Shown here in pieces: positions 1 to 8,600 of a stretch of DNA of 64,000 nt (the stretch's first letter is position 1; each line of letters opens with the position of its first letter). Below the pieces are notes generated by a model. The model did no database searches, was not told where the DNA came from, and worked only from the letters and a program-made list of their open reading frames with translations. A program made the translations under genes and the position numbers. Source of the stretch: Amycolatopsis coloradensis (lineage in GTDB: Bacteria > Actinomycetota > Actinomycetes > Mycobacteriales > Pseudonocardiaceae); NCBI RefSeq assembly GCF_001953865.1, contig NZ_MQUQ01000021.1, positions 1-64,000 of the forward strand. The letters are read 5' to 3'.

Positions 1-6
1 GCCATC

Positions 7-71
7 CCGGGTGTCGCGAAAGCCACTTTCGGGACGTCTGATGTCCTGAAAGTGGCTTTCGCGACACCCGG
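7..71. terminator. Long perfect hairpin, 24-bp stem
   Basis: Bases 7-30 and 48-71 are perfectly complementary and enclose a 17-base loop. No run of T follows. It resembles the other long hairpins that lie at gene ends in this window, so a terminator or bidirectional transcription barrier for a gene left of the window is the likely role. Confidence 0.6.
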
Positions 72-124
72 CCACCAGGCAGTCGCGAGGAGACCTTCAC
101 GGACCCAACCTGCGATCAAACGCA

Positions 125-190
125 CCGGGAATCCAGTAGGTGCCTAAGGCACCGTTGGCTCTAACCCGAATCGCCCCTCGCGATCCCCAC
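125..190 (-). repeat. Copy of dispersed intergenic repeat (TTCGGGTT...CTTAGG module)
   Basis: Read on the minus strand, this stretch matches a module also seen at about 17729-17782 and 30931-30975 (plus strand): a TTCGGGTT block, then GCC, then a CTTAGG/ACCT block. The rest of bases 72-420 has no gene I can support, apart from an imperfect GTGAAGG/CCTTCAC hairpin near 312-358. Confidence 0.45.
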
Positions 191-420
191 GACCTGACGA
201 GAGCCGCTGTTCCCAATGGCGCATTGGAGGCACTGGCCGCGGGGCATTTTCCGTATCCTGGGAGCTGGCGTGACGTCCGTCCCAAAGTCACCAAGGAACC
301 ACCGCGGCGGGTGTGAAGGACCCTTTCACTACCTTCAGGGTTGGCAGGAGGCCTTCACGGCCAAGTGAACGCGTGCACAGGGCGGCCCCTCGCTCAGTTC
401 ACACACGACGTCCTGAGTAG

Positions 421-471
421 GTGAAGGCCCCCTTCACCGCGCTAGGCGCAATGAAGGGGGCCTTCATGTAC
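421..471. terminator. Hairpin, 15-bp GAAGGCCCCCTTC stem, dispersed family
   Basis: Bases 422-436 and 452-466 form a perfect 15-bp stem. The 29 bases from 443 to 471 recur identically at 44309-44337, so this is a dispersed palindrome and not a unique terminator. It lies 55 bases beyond the stop of the lectin gene on the minus strand and would end that transcript. Confidence 0.6.
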
Positions 472-526
472 TTGATGCGTGAGTGTCCGGGTCCTCAGCG
501 CGACCTGGAACAGTCACGGCTCAGCC

Positions 527-1165
527 TCAGGCGGGGGTGTCGCCCCACCACTGGCTGCGGCCACCGGCGATGAAGCTCCACAGCTGGAGCCGCGTGCCGT
601 TGGAGGCCGAGTTGCCCTCGGCGGTCAGGTACCGGCCGCTGCTCGGGTTCTGGAACCGGACGTAGCCCTCGGGGTTGACGGTGCCGCCCCACCACTGGTT
701 CTTGGCACCGGCGATGAAGTCCCACAGCTGGACGATGGTGCCGTTCTTGTTAATGGTGTTGAGGTCCGCGTCCAGGTAGCGGCCGCTGGCCACGTTCTGG
801 AAACGGGAGTAACCCTCGGGGTTGTCGGTGATGTAGAACGCCTGGTGGTCCGCGTCCAGGTTGCAGTCCCAAAGCTGCATCCTGGTGCCGTTGCGGTTGA
901 TGCTGTTGAGGTCCGCGTCCCAGCACTTGTTCGCGTCCAGCCCGGACGGGATCAGGTACATGTCCGCGTCGGCCACGCCGGCGGCCTGCGTGCGCGCGCC
1001 GGTCGAGGTGCGCTTGACCGGGATGAGCTTGATGCCGTGCACGGAGACCGTCTTGAACCCGTCGCCGGTGGGCTGCGGGGCCGCGGTGGCGGCGGGTGCG
1101 GTGACCAGGGTCAGCACACCGGCCGCGGCGGCGATGATTCCCGCCAGACGCTTCATTTTAGTCAT
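527..1165 (-). CDS. Secreted ricin-type beta-trefoil lectin-like protein
   Basis: 212 residues. Residues 1-29 form an Sec signal peptide (basic start, alanine/leucine core, cleavage near ATAA). Residues 68-208 hold three beta-trefoil repeats, each with a QLW motif (residues 97-99, 146-148, 194-196), the QxW signature of the ricin B lectin fold. No catalytic domain is attached, so it probably binds a carbohydrate outside the cell; the ligand is unknown. The ATG at 1165 has a GGGGAAG ribosome site. A LacI-type palindrome (1181-1196) sits just upstream, which would fit sugar-controlled expression. The protein is a free-standing trefoil, shorter than the usual glycosidase fusions. Confidence 0.8.
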   Translation of the reverse strand: MTKMKRLAGIIAAAAGVLTLVTAPAATAAPQPTGDGFKTVSVHGIKLIPVKRTSTGARTQAAGVADADMYLIPSGLDANKCWDADLNSINRNGTRMQLWDCNLDADHQAFYITDNPEGYSRFQNVASGRYLDADLNTINKNGTIVQLWDFIAGAKNQWWGGTVNPEGYVRFQNPSSGRYLTAEGNSASNGTRLQLWSFIAGGRSQWWGDTPA

Positions 1166-1180
1166 TTCTTCCCCTTTTAT

Positions 1181-1196
1181 GGAAAGCGTTTTCTCC
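1181..1196 (-). promoter_or_regulatory. Candidate LacI-family operator upstream of lectin
   Basis: GGAAAGCGTTTTCTCC is an imperfect palindrome centred on a CG step, the layout of LacI/GalR-family operators. It lies 16 bases upstream of the lectin start, where a bound repressor would block transcription. Sequence similarity only; no LacI-type regulator gene is in the window. Confidence 0.35.
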
Positions 1197-1451
1197 CAGT
1201 GAGGTGAGGGAGAACGGCAGGAATCGTCAGACCACGACGAAGCGCGGCCCTTTGGGTCCTGCCGGTGAATCCCCCTCGTGGAAGGCTCCGCGTAAACCCC
1301 CGAGAAGCGGACCTTCTTCGAACATCATTCAGGTCTGAACCACGGCCGTCGAGGAGATTTCCGGGAGCGGCAATGAGGCAGCTCAGCCATGTAACGGAAC
1401 GGCGTGGCTCGCGATCACACGGCGAAGACTCCGATCAAGGCGAGGACATCC

Positions 1452-2426
1452 GTGCGCATCGAGCTGACGTTGCAGGACCTGACGCGCGTCCGGCTCGCGC
1501 CCGAAGCCGATCCCTTGGCCGAGCTGGTTTCCAGCTTGCAGATCCTGCAACGGCGCGACGCGGGCTCGGCGTTGTTCAACCGGTGGCGGCACCGGGTCCG
1601 GCTGGGACTGACAGAGTCGGCCTCGGTGCTGCTGTGGCTGTGCCGCCCGTACACACCGATCCCGGCGTTTCTCGTGCCGGACGTCGACGAAAGCGGTTTG
1701 GAGGCGGGGCTCGCGGAGATCGCCCGGACCGACTCGGTGTGCTTGAAGGCGGCGTTGCGGGACGCCCCGGTCAACCGGGAACTGCCCGGTTGGGCGGCGG
1801 GACTGCCGGATGGGGACACCGCCGGGCTCCCGAGGCTCGTCCAGGCGATGCAGGACTACTTCGAACTGTCGTTGGCGCCGGGATGGGAACCGGCGCGGGC
1901 GCAGGTCGACGCGGATCGCGGGATGCGGGCGCAGCTTCTCCTGCACGACGGAGTGGGCGCGGTCCTGACGAGTCTGCGGCCGCTGGTGCGCTGGTCGTCT
2001 CCGGTGCTGGAGATCGCCGGTGGGATGATCGGTTCCCGCGGCGCGGGCGGGACCGGGCTCGTGCTCTCGCCGACCTACTTCGCGGTGTGCCCGGTAGTCG
2101 TCCCGGCGGCGGGTGAGGCGCCGGTCCGGCTGCTGTATCCGTCGGTGCGGCAAGCGGCCCCGTCGACCGGGTACGGCCGTGACGTGCGGAGGTCGCCGGA
2201 CAACGCTCTGGCCGACCTGCTGGGACCGACGCGGGCGGCGGCGCTGGCGGTCCTCGCCGTCGGGTGCAGCACGTCCGAGCTGGCCGCCAGGCTGGGAGTG
2301 ACGCCGTCGGCGATCAGCAAGCACACCACCGTGCTGCGGCGCGCGGGGCTGATCACCACCGAACGCGACCGCAACGCCGTGCTGCACTCGCTGACGCCGT
2401 TGGGCAGCGCCCTCCTGGGTGCTTAG
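1452..2426 (+). CDS. ArsR-type winged-helix transcriptional regulator, long form
   Basis: 324 residues from GTG 1452 (start MRIELT), the usual beginning of this actinobacterial family; an in-frame GTG at 1404 would add 16 atypical residues. A roughly 250-residue N-terminal domain precedes a C-terminal winged helix (ARLGVTPSAISKHTTVLRRAGLI, in two pieces ARLGVTPSAIS and KHTTVLRRAGL). Such long ArsR-like proteins usually act alone on nearby or distant promoters with an unknown ligand. It is convergent with the PAP2/kinase gene and shares a terminator-like inverted repeat with it. The target is not evident. Confidence 0.75.
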   Translation: MRIELTLQDLTRVRLAPEADPLAELVSSLQILQRRDAGSALFNRWRHRVRLGLTESASVLLWLCRPYTPIPAFLVPDVDESGLEAGLAEIARTDSVCLKAALRDAPVNRELPGWAAGLPDGDTAGLPRLVQAMQDYFELSLAPGWEPARAQVDADRGMRAQLLLHDGVGAVLTSLRPLVRWSSPVLEIAGGMIGSRGAGGTGLVLSPTYFAVCPVVVPAAGEAPVRLLYPSVRQAAPSTGYGRDVRRSPDNALADLLGPTRAAALAVLAVGCSTSELAARLGVTPSAISKHTTVLRRAGLITTERDRNAVLHSLTPLGSALLGA

Positions 2427-2510
2427 GGCGTGTTTCATGAGCCTGTTCGATGGGCTTCGTGATCCTGCTGGGCGCGAAGACCACGAACTTGGCTTGTGAA
2501 ACGCGCCCTA
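2424..2510. terminator. Inverted repeat between convergent genes
   Basis: Bases 2424-2437 (TAGGGCGTGTTTCA) pair with 2497-2510 with one mismatch, across a 59-base loop. It spans the whole gap between the convergent stops at 2426 and 2508, so a bidirectional terminator is likely, although the loop is long for a classic hairpin. Confidence 0.4.
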
Positions 2511-4016
2511 GTTCCGGTAGATGGTCAGCGCACTGGGCCGCGACCGGAAGCGGAAGTCGTTGCCGAGCGGCCCGACCTCGCCGTCGGTGGCGACGCGGCG
2601 GTTGCCGTTGAGTAGCCGGACATGCAGTTCCGGGACGTCGAGTTCCTGGTAGACGTGGCTCGCGTTGAGGCTGTTCGTGATCGTGGCCAGGATGAACCGC
2701 GCCCGGGAGTAGGGAAGGTCGGCTCGCAGGTAGCGGACGTCGAGGAGGCCGGTGTCGAGCGCCGGGCGGTGCGAGGGCGCGAACCCCTTCGGCGCGTAGG
2801 TGCCGTTGCCGACGAACAGCAGCCAGATGCTGGTCGTCTTCCCGTTGAGGGTCACTTCCAGCGGCTTGGCGCGCCGGAGCGCGCGGGCGAGCGCGATCGC
2901 CGCGGACGGCCATTTCGGGTGCCGCTTCTGCAGCCTTTCCCGCACCCGCACCATTTCCGGGTAGCCGCCGAGGCTGGCGGTGTTGACGAAGTAGCGGTGG
3001 TCATCGGCGTCGTTGATCTCGACCTCGCCGAGGTCGACGCCCACGGCGTTGCCCGCCTCGGTGGCGGCGTCCGCGTCGGGCATGGAGCGCATGCCGACGT
3101 CGCGGGCGAAGTGGTTGAGGGTGCCGGCCGGGATGAGCGCGAGCGGCAGGTCGTGGTCGGCCGCGACGGAGGCCACCGCGGCGACCGTCCCGTCCCCGCC
3201 GGCGACGCCGAGCGCACGCACGGTGCCGTCACGGGAGGTGATCTCGTCGACGAGCTGTTCGTGCAGGTTCCGCTTCGAGTCCGGGTACAGGATGGTCGCC
3301 TTGGGCCACGCGAAGCGGGCCTCCTCGGTCGGGTCCTGCCCGTCGATTCCGGAGCGCGGGTTGACCAGGACGAGCATGTCCTCGCCGTCGCGCATCTCGG
3401 GTGCTTCCGCGGTGTGCGCGGTGCGGCCGGGGATATCGGGGTTCAGCGGCCACCAGTGCCTGGTGAGCAGGCCGGCGCCGATGCCGATGCTGATCCCGAC
3501 GCCGACGTCACTCGGCCAGTGGACGCCGGTGTGGACCCGGGAGTAGGCCACGGCGGCGGCCAGCGGCACGAGGGCCGCGCCTGCCCTTGGCGATTCCATC
3601 GCGACGGCCGTGACGAAGGCGGCCGCGGACGCCGAGTGCCCGGAGGGGAACGACGACGAGGTCGGACGCCGGACGAGGCGCCGGTGCATCGGCACCTCCT
3701 CGGCCGCGGGACGGCGGCGGGGGAACAGCGGTTTGCCGATGAGGTTCGCCGCGGCGCTCGCTCCGGCGATGGCCGCCACACCGCGGAGCGCGCCCCGGCG
3801 TGTCGGGCCCTTCTTCGCCGCGAGCAGGACCGCGACACACCACCAGAGCTTGGATTTGTCCGCACTTTTGGAGAGCGAGGTGATCACGTCGTCGGCCCGG
3901 GTCCTCGGCAGCGCCGCACTTCGTGCCATCAGCCGCCTGTCGGTCCGCCCGACCTTGCGGAAAGGGCGCTTGAGCTGCTTCAACACGGTTCCACCGCTTC
4001 CGGGTCGGGATGTCAT
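2508..4016 (-). CDS. PAP2 phosphatase - diacylglycerol kinase-type lipid kinase fusion
   Basis: 502 residues from ATG 4016 (an upstream in-frame ATG at 4049 is possible). The N-terminal half is a PAP2 acid phosphatase: KPLFPRRRP at about 95-103, PSGHS at 124-128 and [12 protein letters not shown] at 159-170 are the three catalytic blocks. The C-terminal half (about 212-500) is a DAGK-type kinase with VNPRSG, GGDGT (273-277) and a PAGTLNHFA motif. The fused enzyme could dephosphorylate one lipid phosphate and phosphorylate another at the membrane; the substrates are not known. This fusion is widespread in actinobacteria. It is divergent from pafA with a short shared promoter gap. Confidence 0.85.
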   Translation of the reverse strand: MTSRPGSGGTVLKQLKRPFRKVGRTDRRLMARSAALPRTRADDVITSLSKSADKSKLWWCVAVLLAAKKGPTRRGALRGVAAIAGASAAANLIGKPLFPRRRPAAEEVPMHRRLVRRPTSSSFPSGHSASAAAFVTAVAMESPRAGAALVPLAAAVAYSRVHTGVHWPSDVGVGISIGIGAGLLTRHWWPLNPDIPGRTAHTAEAPEMRDGEDMLVLVNPRSGIDGQDPTEEARFAWPKATILYPDSKRNLHEQLVDEITSRDGTVRALGVAGGDGTVAAVASVAADHDLPLALIPAGTLNHFARDVGMRSMPDADAATEAGNAVGVDLGEVEINDADDHRYFVNTASLGGYPEMVRVRERLQKRHPKWPSAAIALARALRRAKPLEVTLNGKTTSIWLLFVGNGTYAPKGFAPSHRPALDTGLLDVRYLRADLPYSRARFILATITNSLNASHVYQELDVPELHVRLLNGNRRVATDGEVGPLGNDFRFRSRPSALTIYRN

Positions 4017-4133
4017 GCGCGTGATACCCGATCGGGCCTTCCCGCACACCTTTCACCGAATGCAACGTACCGACCGCGTGTCGCCGCCCGAACGGCGCAC
4101 CGTCAGTGGGTCCTCACCGCCTACTCTGGTGGG

Positions 4134-5492
4134 ATGCAGCGGCGGATCTTTGGCATCGAGACCGAGTTCGGGGTCACGTGCACCTTTCACGGGCAACGCA
4201 GGCTCTCCCCGGACGAAGTGGCGCGTTACCTGTTTCGGCGTGTCGTGTCGTGGGGGCGTTCATCGAACGTCTTCCTGTCCAACGGCTCGCGGCTCTACCT
4301 CGACGTGGGCTCCCACCCGGAATACGCCACGGCCGAATGCGACGACCTCGTCCAGCTCGTCACGCACGACAAGGCGGGGGAGCGGATCCTCGAGGATCTG
4401 CTGGTCGACGCCGAGCGCCGGCTGGCGGACGAGGGCATCGGCGGCGACATCTTCCTGTTCAAGAACAACACCGACTCGGCGGGCAACTCCTACGGCTGTC
4501 ACGAGAACTACCTGGTGACCCGAGCCGGTGAGTTCTCCCGGATCGCCGACGTGCTGCTGCCGTTCCTGGTGACCCGGCAGCTGATCTGCGGCGCGGGGAA
4601 GGTCCTGCAGACGCCGCGTGGCGCGGTGTACTGCCTGTCCCAGCGAGCGGAACACATCTGGGAAGGCGTCTCCAGCGCCACCACCCGTTCGCGGCCGATC
4701 ATCAACACCCGCGACGAACCGCACGCCGACGCCGAGCGGTACCGGCGCCTGCACGTGATCGTCGGCGACTCGAACATGGCCGAACCGACCACGATGCTCA
4801 AGGTGGGGTCGGCGAACCTGGTGCTGGAGATGATCGAAGCGGGTGTCCAGTTCCGCGACTTCACCCTGGACAATCCGATAAGGGCGATCCGCGAGATCAG
4901 CCACGACCTCACCGGCCGCCGCCAGGTGCGGCTCGCCGGCGGCCGCGAGGCGTCCGCGCTGGACATCCAGCGCGAATACCACGCCCGCGCCGTCCAGCAT
5001 GTCAAGGAGACCGGTTCGTCGCCGCAGTCCGAGCGCGTCGTCGAGCTGTGGGGCCGGGCGCTGGAGGCGGTGGAGCAGCAGGACTTCAGCAAGATCGACA
5101 CCGAGATCGACTGGGCGATCAAGCACCGGCTGGTCGAGCGCTACCGCGCCAAGCACGACCTCGATCTGTCGAGCCCGCGGATCGCGCAGCTCGACCTCGC
5201 CTACCACGACATCCGGCGTGGCCGCGGCATCTTCGACTTGCTCCAGCGCAAGGGGCTCGTGCGCCGGGTCACCGACGACGGCGAGATCGAACTCGCCAAG
5301 GACACCCCGCCGCAAACCACGCGGGCGAAACTGCGCGGTGACTTCATCGCCGCCGCGCAAGCCGCCGGACGTGACTTCACCGTGGACTGGGTGCACCTGA
5401 AGCTGAACGACCAGGCGCAGCGGACCGTGCTGTGCAAGGACCCGTTCCGCTCGGTGGACGAACGCGTCGAGAGGCTGATCAGCTCACTTTGA
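4134..5492 (+). CDS. pafA: Pup-protein ligase PafA
   Basis: 452 residues, the normal PafA length. It attaches the prokaryotic ubiquitin-like protein Pup to lysines of target proteins and so marks them for the mycobacterial-type proteasome. GIETEFG (7-13) supplies a nucleotide/Mg ligand and Asp57 in [10 protein letters not shown] occupies the catalytic aspartate position. [16 protein letters not shown] and LKVGSANL are also typical of the glutamine-synthetase-like fold. In Mycobacterium tuberculosis pafA is followed directly by pafB-pafC; here a strong hairpin ends the gene and about 4.5 kb of other genes intervene. pup, dop and the proteasome subunit genes are not in the window. Confidence 0.97.
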   Translation: MQRRIFGIETEFGVTCTFHGQRRLSPDEVARYLFRRVVSWGRSSNVFLSNGSRLYLDVGSHPEYATAECDDLVQLVTHDKAGERILEDLLVDAERRLADEGIGGDIFLFKNNTDSAGNSYGCHENYLVTRAGEFSRIADVLLPFLVTRQLICGAGKVLQTPRGAVYCLSQRAEHIWEGVSSATTRSRPIINTRDEPHADAERYRRLHVIVGDSNMAEPTTMLKVGSANLVLEMIEAGVQFRDFTLDNPIRAIREISHDLTGRRQVRLAGGREASALDIQREYHARAVQHVKETGSSPQSERVVELWGRALEAVEQQDFSKIDTEIDWAIKHRLVERYRAKHDLDLSSPRIAQLDLAYHDIRRGRGIFDLLQRKGLVRRVTDDGEIELAKDTPPQTTRAKLRGDFIAAAQAAGRDFTVDWVHLKLNDQAQRTVLCKDPFRSVDERVERLISSL

Positions 5493-5497
5493 TTGGT

Positions 5498-5548
5498 CCG
5501 TGAAGGCCACCTTAGGGGACTCTGGGTCCCCTAAGGTGGCCTTCACGG
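5498..5548. terminator. Perfect 23-bp hairpin after pafA
   Basis: Bases 5498-5520 and 5526-5548 are perfectly complementary with a 5-base loop, six bases after the pafA stop. This should efficiently separate pafA from downstream genes. The stem core GTGAAGGCCACCTT is shared with the hairpin at 18016-18062. Confidence 0.75.
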
Positions 5549-5573
5549 TTCCTCGACCGAGAAGGGTGCGCCC

Positions 5574-6614
5574 ATGCGTGCGTTGCTGGTCCTGCTGGGA
5601 GCGGTCGTCCCGCTGGCGTTCACCGGCGTCGCGCACGCCGCGCCGGAACGCCCCGATCCCGCGTGGACGGAGACCCCGACCGGCACGAGCGCGCAGTTGC
5701 GCGGGCTGTCCGCGGTGGACGCGAGGACGGCGTGGGTCAGCGGTAGCGGGGGCACCATCCTGCGTACCACCGACCGCGGCCGCACCTGGAAGCCCGTCGC
5801 CCCTCCCGAGACGGCGGCGCTCGACTTCCGTGACATCGAGGCCTTCGACGCCGACCACGCCGTCGCCCTGTCCATCGGACCCGGCGACGCGTCGCGGATC
5901 TACCGCACCGACAACGGCGGCAGGAGCTGGCGACTGTCCTTCCGGAACAGTGACCCGGCCGCCTTCTACGACTGCATCGCGTTCTTCGACGAGCGGCGGG
6001 GCCTCGCGATGAGCGATCCGGTGGACGGCAAGTTCCGATTGCGGTCCACTTCGGACGGCGGCCGCACCTGGAAACCCGTGCCCGCCGAAGGCATGGTGCC
6101 CGCGCTGGACGGCGAGTTCGGGTTCGCCGCCAGTGGCCAGTGCCTCACCACGTCGGGCCCGCGCGACGCCTGGATCGCCACCGGTGGCGGTGCCCGCGCC
6201 CGCGTCCTGCACTCCGGTGACGGCGGACGGACGTGGGAGGCCGCCGACACCCCGTTGCCCAGCGCCGCCTCGGCCGGGGTCTTCTCGGTGACGTTCCGGG
6301 ACCCGCGGCACGGCGTGGCCATCGGCGGTGACTACGCGGCCCCGAACGCGCCCGGCCCCGCCGTCGCGTTGAGCGCCGACAAGGGGCGAACCTGGCGGAC
6401 GCCGTCGGAGGCACCCGTCGGCTACCGATCCGGCCTGGCGTGGCTGGGGAACACGGTCATCGCCGTCGGCCCCGGCGGAAGCGATCTGAGTCCGGACGGC
6501 GGTCGGCATTGGAAGTCGTTCGACACCGGTTCGCTGGACTCCGTCGACTGCGCCCGCGGCGCGTGCTGGGCGAGCGGGGCGAAGGGGCGAGCCGCCCGGC
6601 TCGGCGGGGTTTAA
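5574..6614 (+). CDS. Secreted BNR/Asp-box beta-propeller protein
   Basis: 346 residues with an N-terminal signal peptide (about 1-22, ending AHA). Six Asp-box motifs of the form D-x-G-x-x-W (for example DRGRTWK, DNGGRSW, DGGRTWK, DKGRTWR, DGGRHWK) are spaced 40-60 residues apart, as in sialidase-like and Ycf48-like propellers. Sialidase catalytic residues cannot be recognised, so an enzymatic role is not claimed. A Cys pair near the C terminus (CARGACW) may form a disulfide. It follows the pafA terminator and is followed at short distance by an ArsR regulator. Function unknown. Confidence 0.75.
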   Translation: MRALLVLLGAVVPLAFTGVAHAAPERPDPAWTETPTGTSAQLRGLSAVDARTAWVSGSGGTILRTTDRGRTWKPVAPPETAALDFRDIEAFDADHAVALSIGPGDASRIYRTDNGGRSWRLSFRNSDPAAFYDCIAFFDERRGLAMSDPVDGKFRLRSTSDGGRTWKPVPAEGMVPALDGEFGFAASGQCLTTSGPRDAWIATGGGARARVLHSGDGGRTWEAADTPLPSAASAGVFSVTFRDPRHGVAIGGDYAAPNAPGPAVALSADKGRTWRTPSEAPVGYRSGLAWLGNTVIAVGPGGSDLSPDGGRHWKSFDTGSLDSVDCARGACWASGAKGRAARLGGV

Positions 6615-6626
6615 GCTCGAAGGACC

Positions 6627-6968
6627 ATGACCGCACACGCCGAACCCGTCCAGGACACCGCCGAGCACCTGGTCGAGGTGCTCAAGGCACTCGCCAACCC
6701 GGTCCGGCTCCAGGTGCTGGGGTGGCTGCGCGAGCCGGACCGGCATTTCCCGCCGGAGAAGGCGATAGCCGACCAGCACGAGGTCGGCGTCTGCGTGAGC
6801 CATCTCCAGGAGAAGCTGGGGCTGGCGCAATCCACGGTGTCGGCGTACATGGCGCTGCTGCAACGAGCCGGGCTCGTGAAGTCCACGCGCGTGGGGAAGT
6901 GGACCCACTACCGCCGTGACGAGCGGCGGATCGCACAGCTCGTCGACCTGCTCGGACGGTCCATCTGA
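6627..6968 (+). CDS. ArsR-family winged-helix regulator
   Basis: 113 residues, the normal size for this family. LKALANPVRLQVLGWLRE opens the fold and AQSTVSAYMALLQRAGLV is the recognition helix and wing region. No canonical CxC metal motif is seen in helix 3; the single Cys in GVCVSHLQE is not enough to call metal sensing. It starts 12 bases after the BNR gene. Downstream lies a perfect inverted repeat (6983-7016) directly before the F420 oxidoreductase gene, the best candidate for its operator; it would then control the downstream gene and not its own. Confidence 0.85.
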   Translation: MTAHAEPVQDTAEHLVEVLKALANPVRLQVLGWLREPDRHFPPEKAIADQHEVGVCVSHLQEKLGLAQSTVSAYMALLQRAGLVKSTRVGKWTHYRRDERRIAQLVDLLGRSI

Positions 6969-6982
6969 ACCTCGCCGGGAAT

Positions 6983-7016
6983 AACATATCGAGAATCTGC
7001 GATAATTCGATATGTT
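6983..7016. promoter_or_regulatory. Perfect inverted repeat, candidate ArsR operator
   Basis: AACATATCGA (6983-6992) and TCGATATGTT (7007-7016) are exact reverse complements, separated by 14 bases that contain a further CGATA half-site. The site is AT-rich in very GC-rich DNA and lies 25 bases upstream of the oxidoreductase start at 7042. ArsR-type proteins bind such AT-rich dyads. Confidence 0.6.
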
Positions 7017-7041
7017 AGGGACTCGAGCTGAGGAGAGACAG

Positions 7042-7905
7042 ATGGAACTGGGGCGTTTCGGGATCTGGACGTTCGACTTCGAGGATCAACCCGCGAGCAT
7101 GCTGCGGGATTCGGTGCGGGAACTGGACGAACTCGGCTGGCCCGCGATCTGGATCCCGGAACGGGACGGCCGTGAGGCGCTGACCCACGCCGGATTTCTG
7201 CTCTCGGCCAGTGAACGGATCGCCGTGGTCAACGGGATCGCGCGGATCGGATCCCGCGGGGCGCGCTGGGCCCACGGTGCGGCACTTCTGCTGGCCGACG
7301 CCTATCCGGGCAGGCACGTACTGGGGCTCGGCTTCGGCGGCGCGCGTCCCGGGGCCAAGCCGCTGGAGGCGATGAGCGAGTACCTCGACGAACTCGACAC
7401 CGTCACCAGCGCGAACCCGCTGCCCGCGGCGCCGATCCGGCGACTGCTCGCCGCGTACGGGCCGAAGATGCTCGGGCTCGCCCGCGACCGGTCCGAGGGC
7501 GCGCACACCTATCACGTGACGGTGCCGCATACCGCCGAGGCGAGGGAAGTGCTGGGGGACAAGGTTTTTCTCGGCGTCGAGCACGCGGTCCTGTTCGAGA
7601 CTGACCCCGGCAAGGCCCGTGAGATCGCCCGCGAGCACCTCCACCCGTATCTCACATCGGAGTACAACGTCGCCAAGTTCCTTCGGCTCGGCTACACCGA
7701 AGCCGACATCGACGGTGGCCGCGGCAGCGACAGGCTCGTCGACGACCTCGTGTTCTGGGGCGACCTCGACACCGTCGTCGCGAAGCTGCACGGACATCTC
7801 GACGCCGGTGCCGACCACGTCGGGATCCAGGTCATCGGTGCCGAACCCGGCGAATCGGCGATGCCGCACTGGCGGCGGCTGGCCGAGGCGCTGCTGCCGC
7901 GCTAG
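7042..7905 (+). CDS. LLM-class F420-dependent oxidoreductase
   Basis: 287 residues from ATG 7042, chosen over ATG 7012 because a GAGGAGA ribosome site stands just before it and 7012 lies inside the palindromic operator. The family is the luciferase-like (LLM) TIM-barrel oxidoreductases using deazaflavin F420 or FMN; GRFGIWTFDFE, AIWIPERDGREAL and LGLGFGGARPGA are typical of the actinobacterial TIGR03620-like group. The substrate is unknown. Regulation by the preceding ArsR protein through the 6983-7016 dyad is likely. Convergent with the SDR gene, the coding ends overlapping by 4 bases. Confidence 0.85.
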   Translation: MELGRFGIWTFDFEDQPASMLRDSVRELDELGWPAIWIPERDGREALTHAGFLLSASERIAVVNGIARIGSRGARWAHGAALLLADAYPGRHVLGLGFGGARPGAKPLEAMSEYLDELDTVTSANPLPAAPIRRLLAAYGPKMLGLARDRSEGAHTYHVTVPHTAEAREVLGDKVFLGVEHAVLFETDPGKAREIAREHLHPYLTSEYNVAKFLRLGYTEADIDGGRGSDRLVDDLVFWGDLDTVVAKLHGHLDAGADHVGIQVIGAEPGESAMPHWRRLAEALLPR

Positions 7906-8600
7906 CGGACCTGGCCGGTCGGGCGCACCACGATCTCGTTGACGTCGACCGAGGGCGGCTGCTCCAGCGCGTAGAGCACCGCCCTCGCGATGTCGTCGGG
8001 TTCCAGTTTCGGCTTGGACTTCGAATCCTCGGGGATCATGGCGGTGTCGACCAGTCCGGGTTGCACCACGGTGACCCGGACGCCGGTGCCGACGGCCTCC
8101 TCGCGGATGGACCCGGCGAGCCCGGTCACCGCCCATTTCGTCGCCGAATAGAGGTTGCCGGGCCGGTGATAGCGGCCGGCGACCGAGCCGGTGAGTACGA
8201 GATGTCCCTTCGAATCCGCCAGCGACGGGAGGGTCGCCCGTGCCGTGAGGGCCGTTCCGTAGACATTGGTCAGCACCATGTCCCGCCATTGCTCGGGTTC
8301 GGCGCCGCCGTCACCGAAGAAGGAGACGACGACGCTCTGGCCCGCGTTGGCGAACACCGCGTCCAGTCGGCCGAAGGTCTTCTTCACCGTCTCCACGGCG
8401 GAGGACAGCGAGGTCCAGTCGGTGACGTCCACCGCGAGCGCGAGGGCGCGATCCTCGCCGAACTCGGCGACGAGGGGGAGCAGGGCCTCGCGGTCGCGGG
8501 AGAGCAGCGCCAGGCGGAACCCGGCCGCCGCGGCCCGGCGTGCGGTGGCCTCGCCGAGGCCGCGGGAGGCGCCGGTGATCAGCAGTACTCGATCGTTCAT
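7902..8600 (-). CDS. Short-chain dehydrogenase/reductase
   Basis: 232 residues, classical SDR length. TGASRGLGEATA (9-20) is the NAD(P)-binding glycine motif, FANAGQS the NNAG-type motif, and YSATKWAV holds the catalytic Tyr and Lys; a Ser lies about 13 residues before it (TGSVAG). SRDREAL after the second strand suggests NADP preference. It is the second gene of an operon with the SRPBCC protein, overlapping it by 4 bases (8597-8600). The substrate is not predictable. Confidence 0.88.
   Translation of the reverse strand: MNDRVLLITGASRGLGEATARRAAAAGFRLALLSRDREALLPLVAEFGEDRALALAVDVTDWTSLSSAVETVKKTFGRLDAVFANAGQSVVVSFFGDGGAEPEQWRDMVLTNVYGTALTARATLPSLADSKGHLVLTGSVAGRYHRPGNLYSATKWAVTGLAGSIREEAVGTGVRVTVVQPGLVDTAMIPEDSKSKPKLEPDDIARAVLYALEQPPSVDVNEIVVRPTGQVR

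Noticed and set aside
2622-4133. 504-residue extension of PafA
   Set aside because: It is the antisense shadow of the PAP2/lipid kinase gene; PafA starts at 4134 with the GIETEFG motif at the usual distance.
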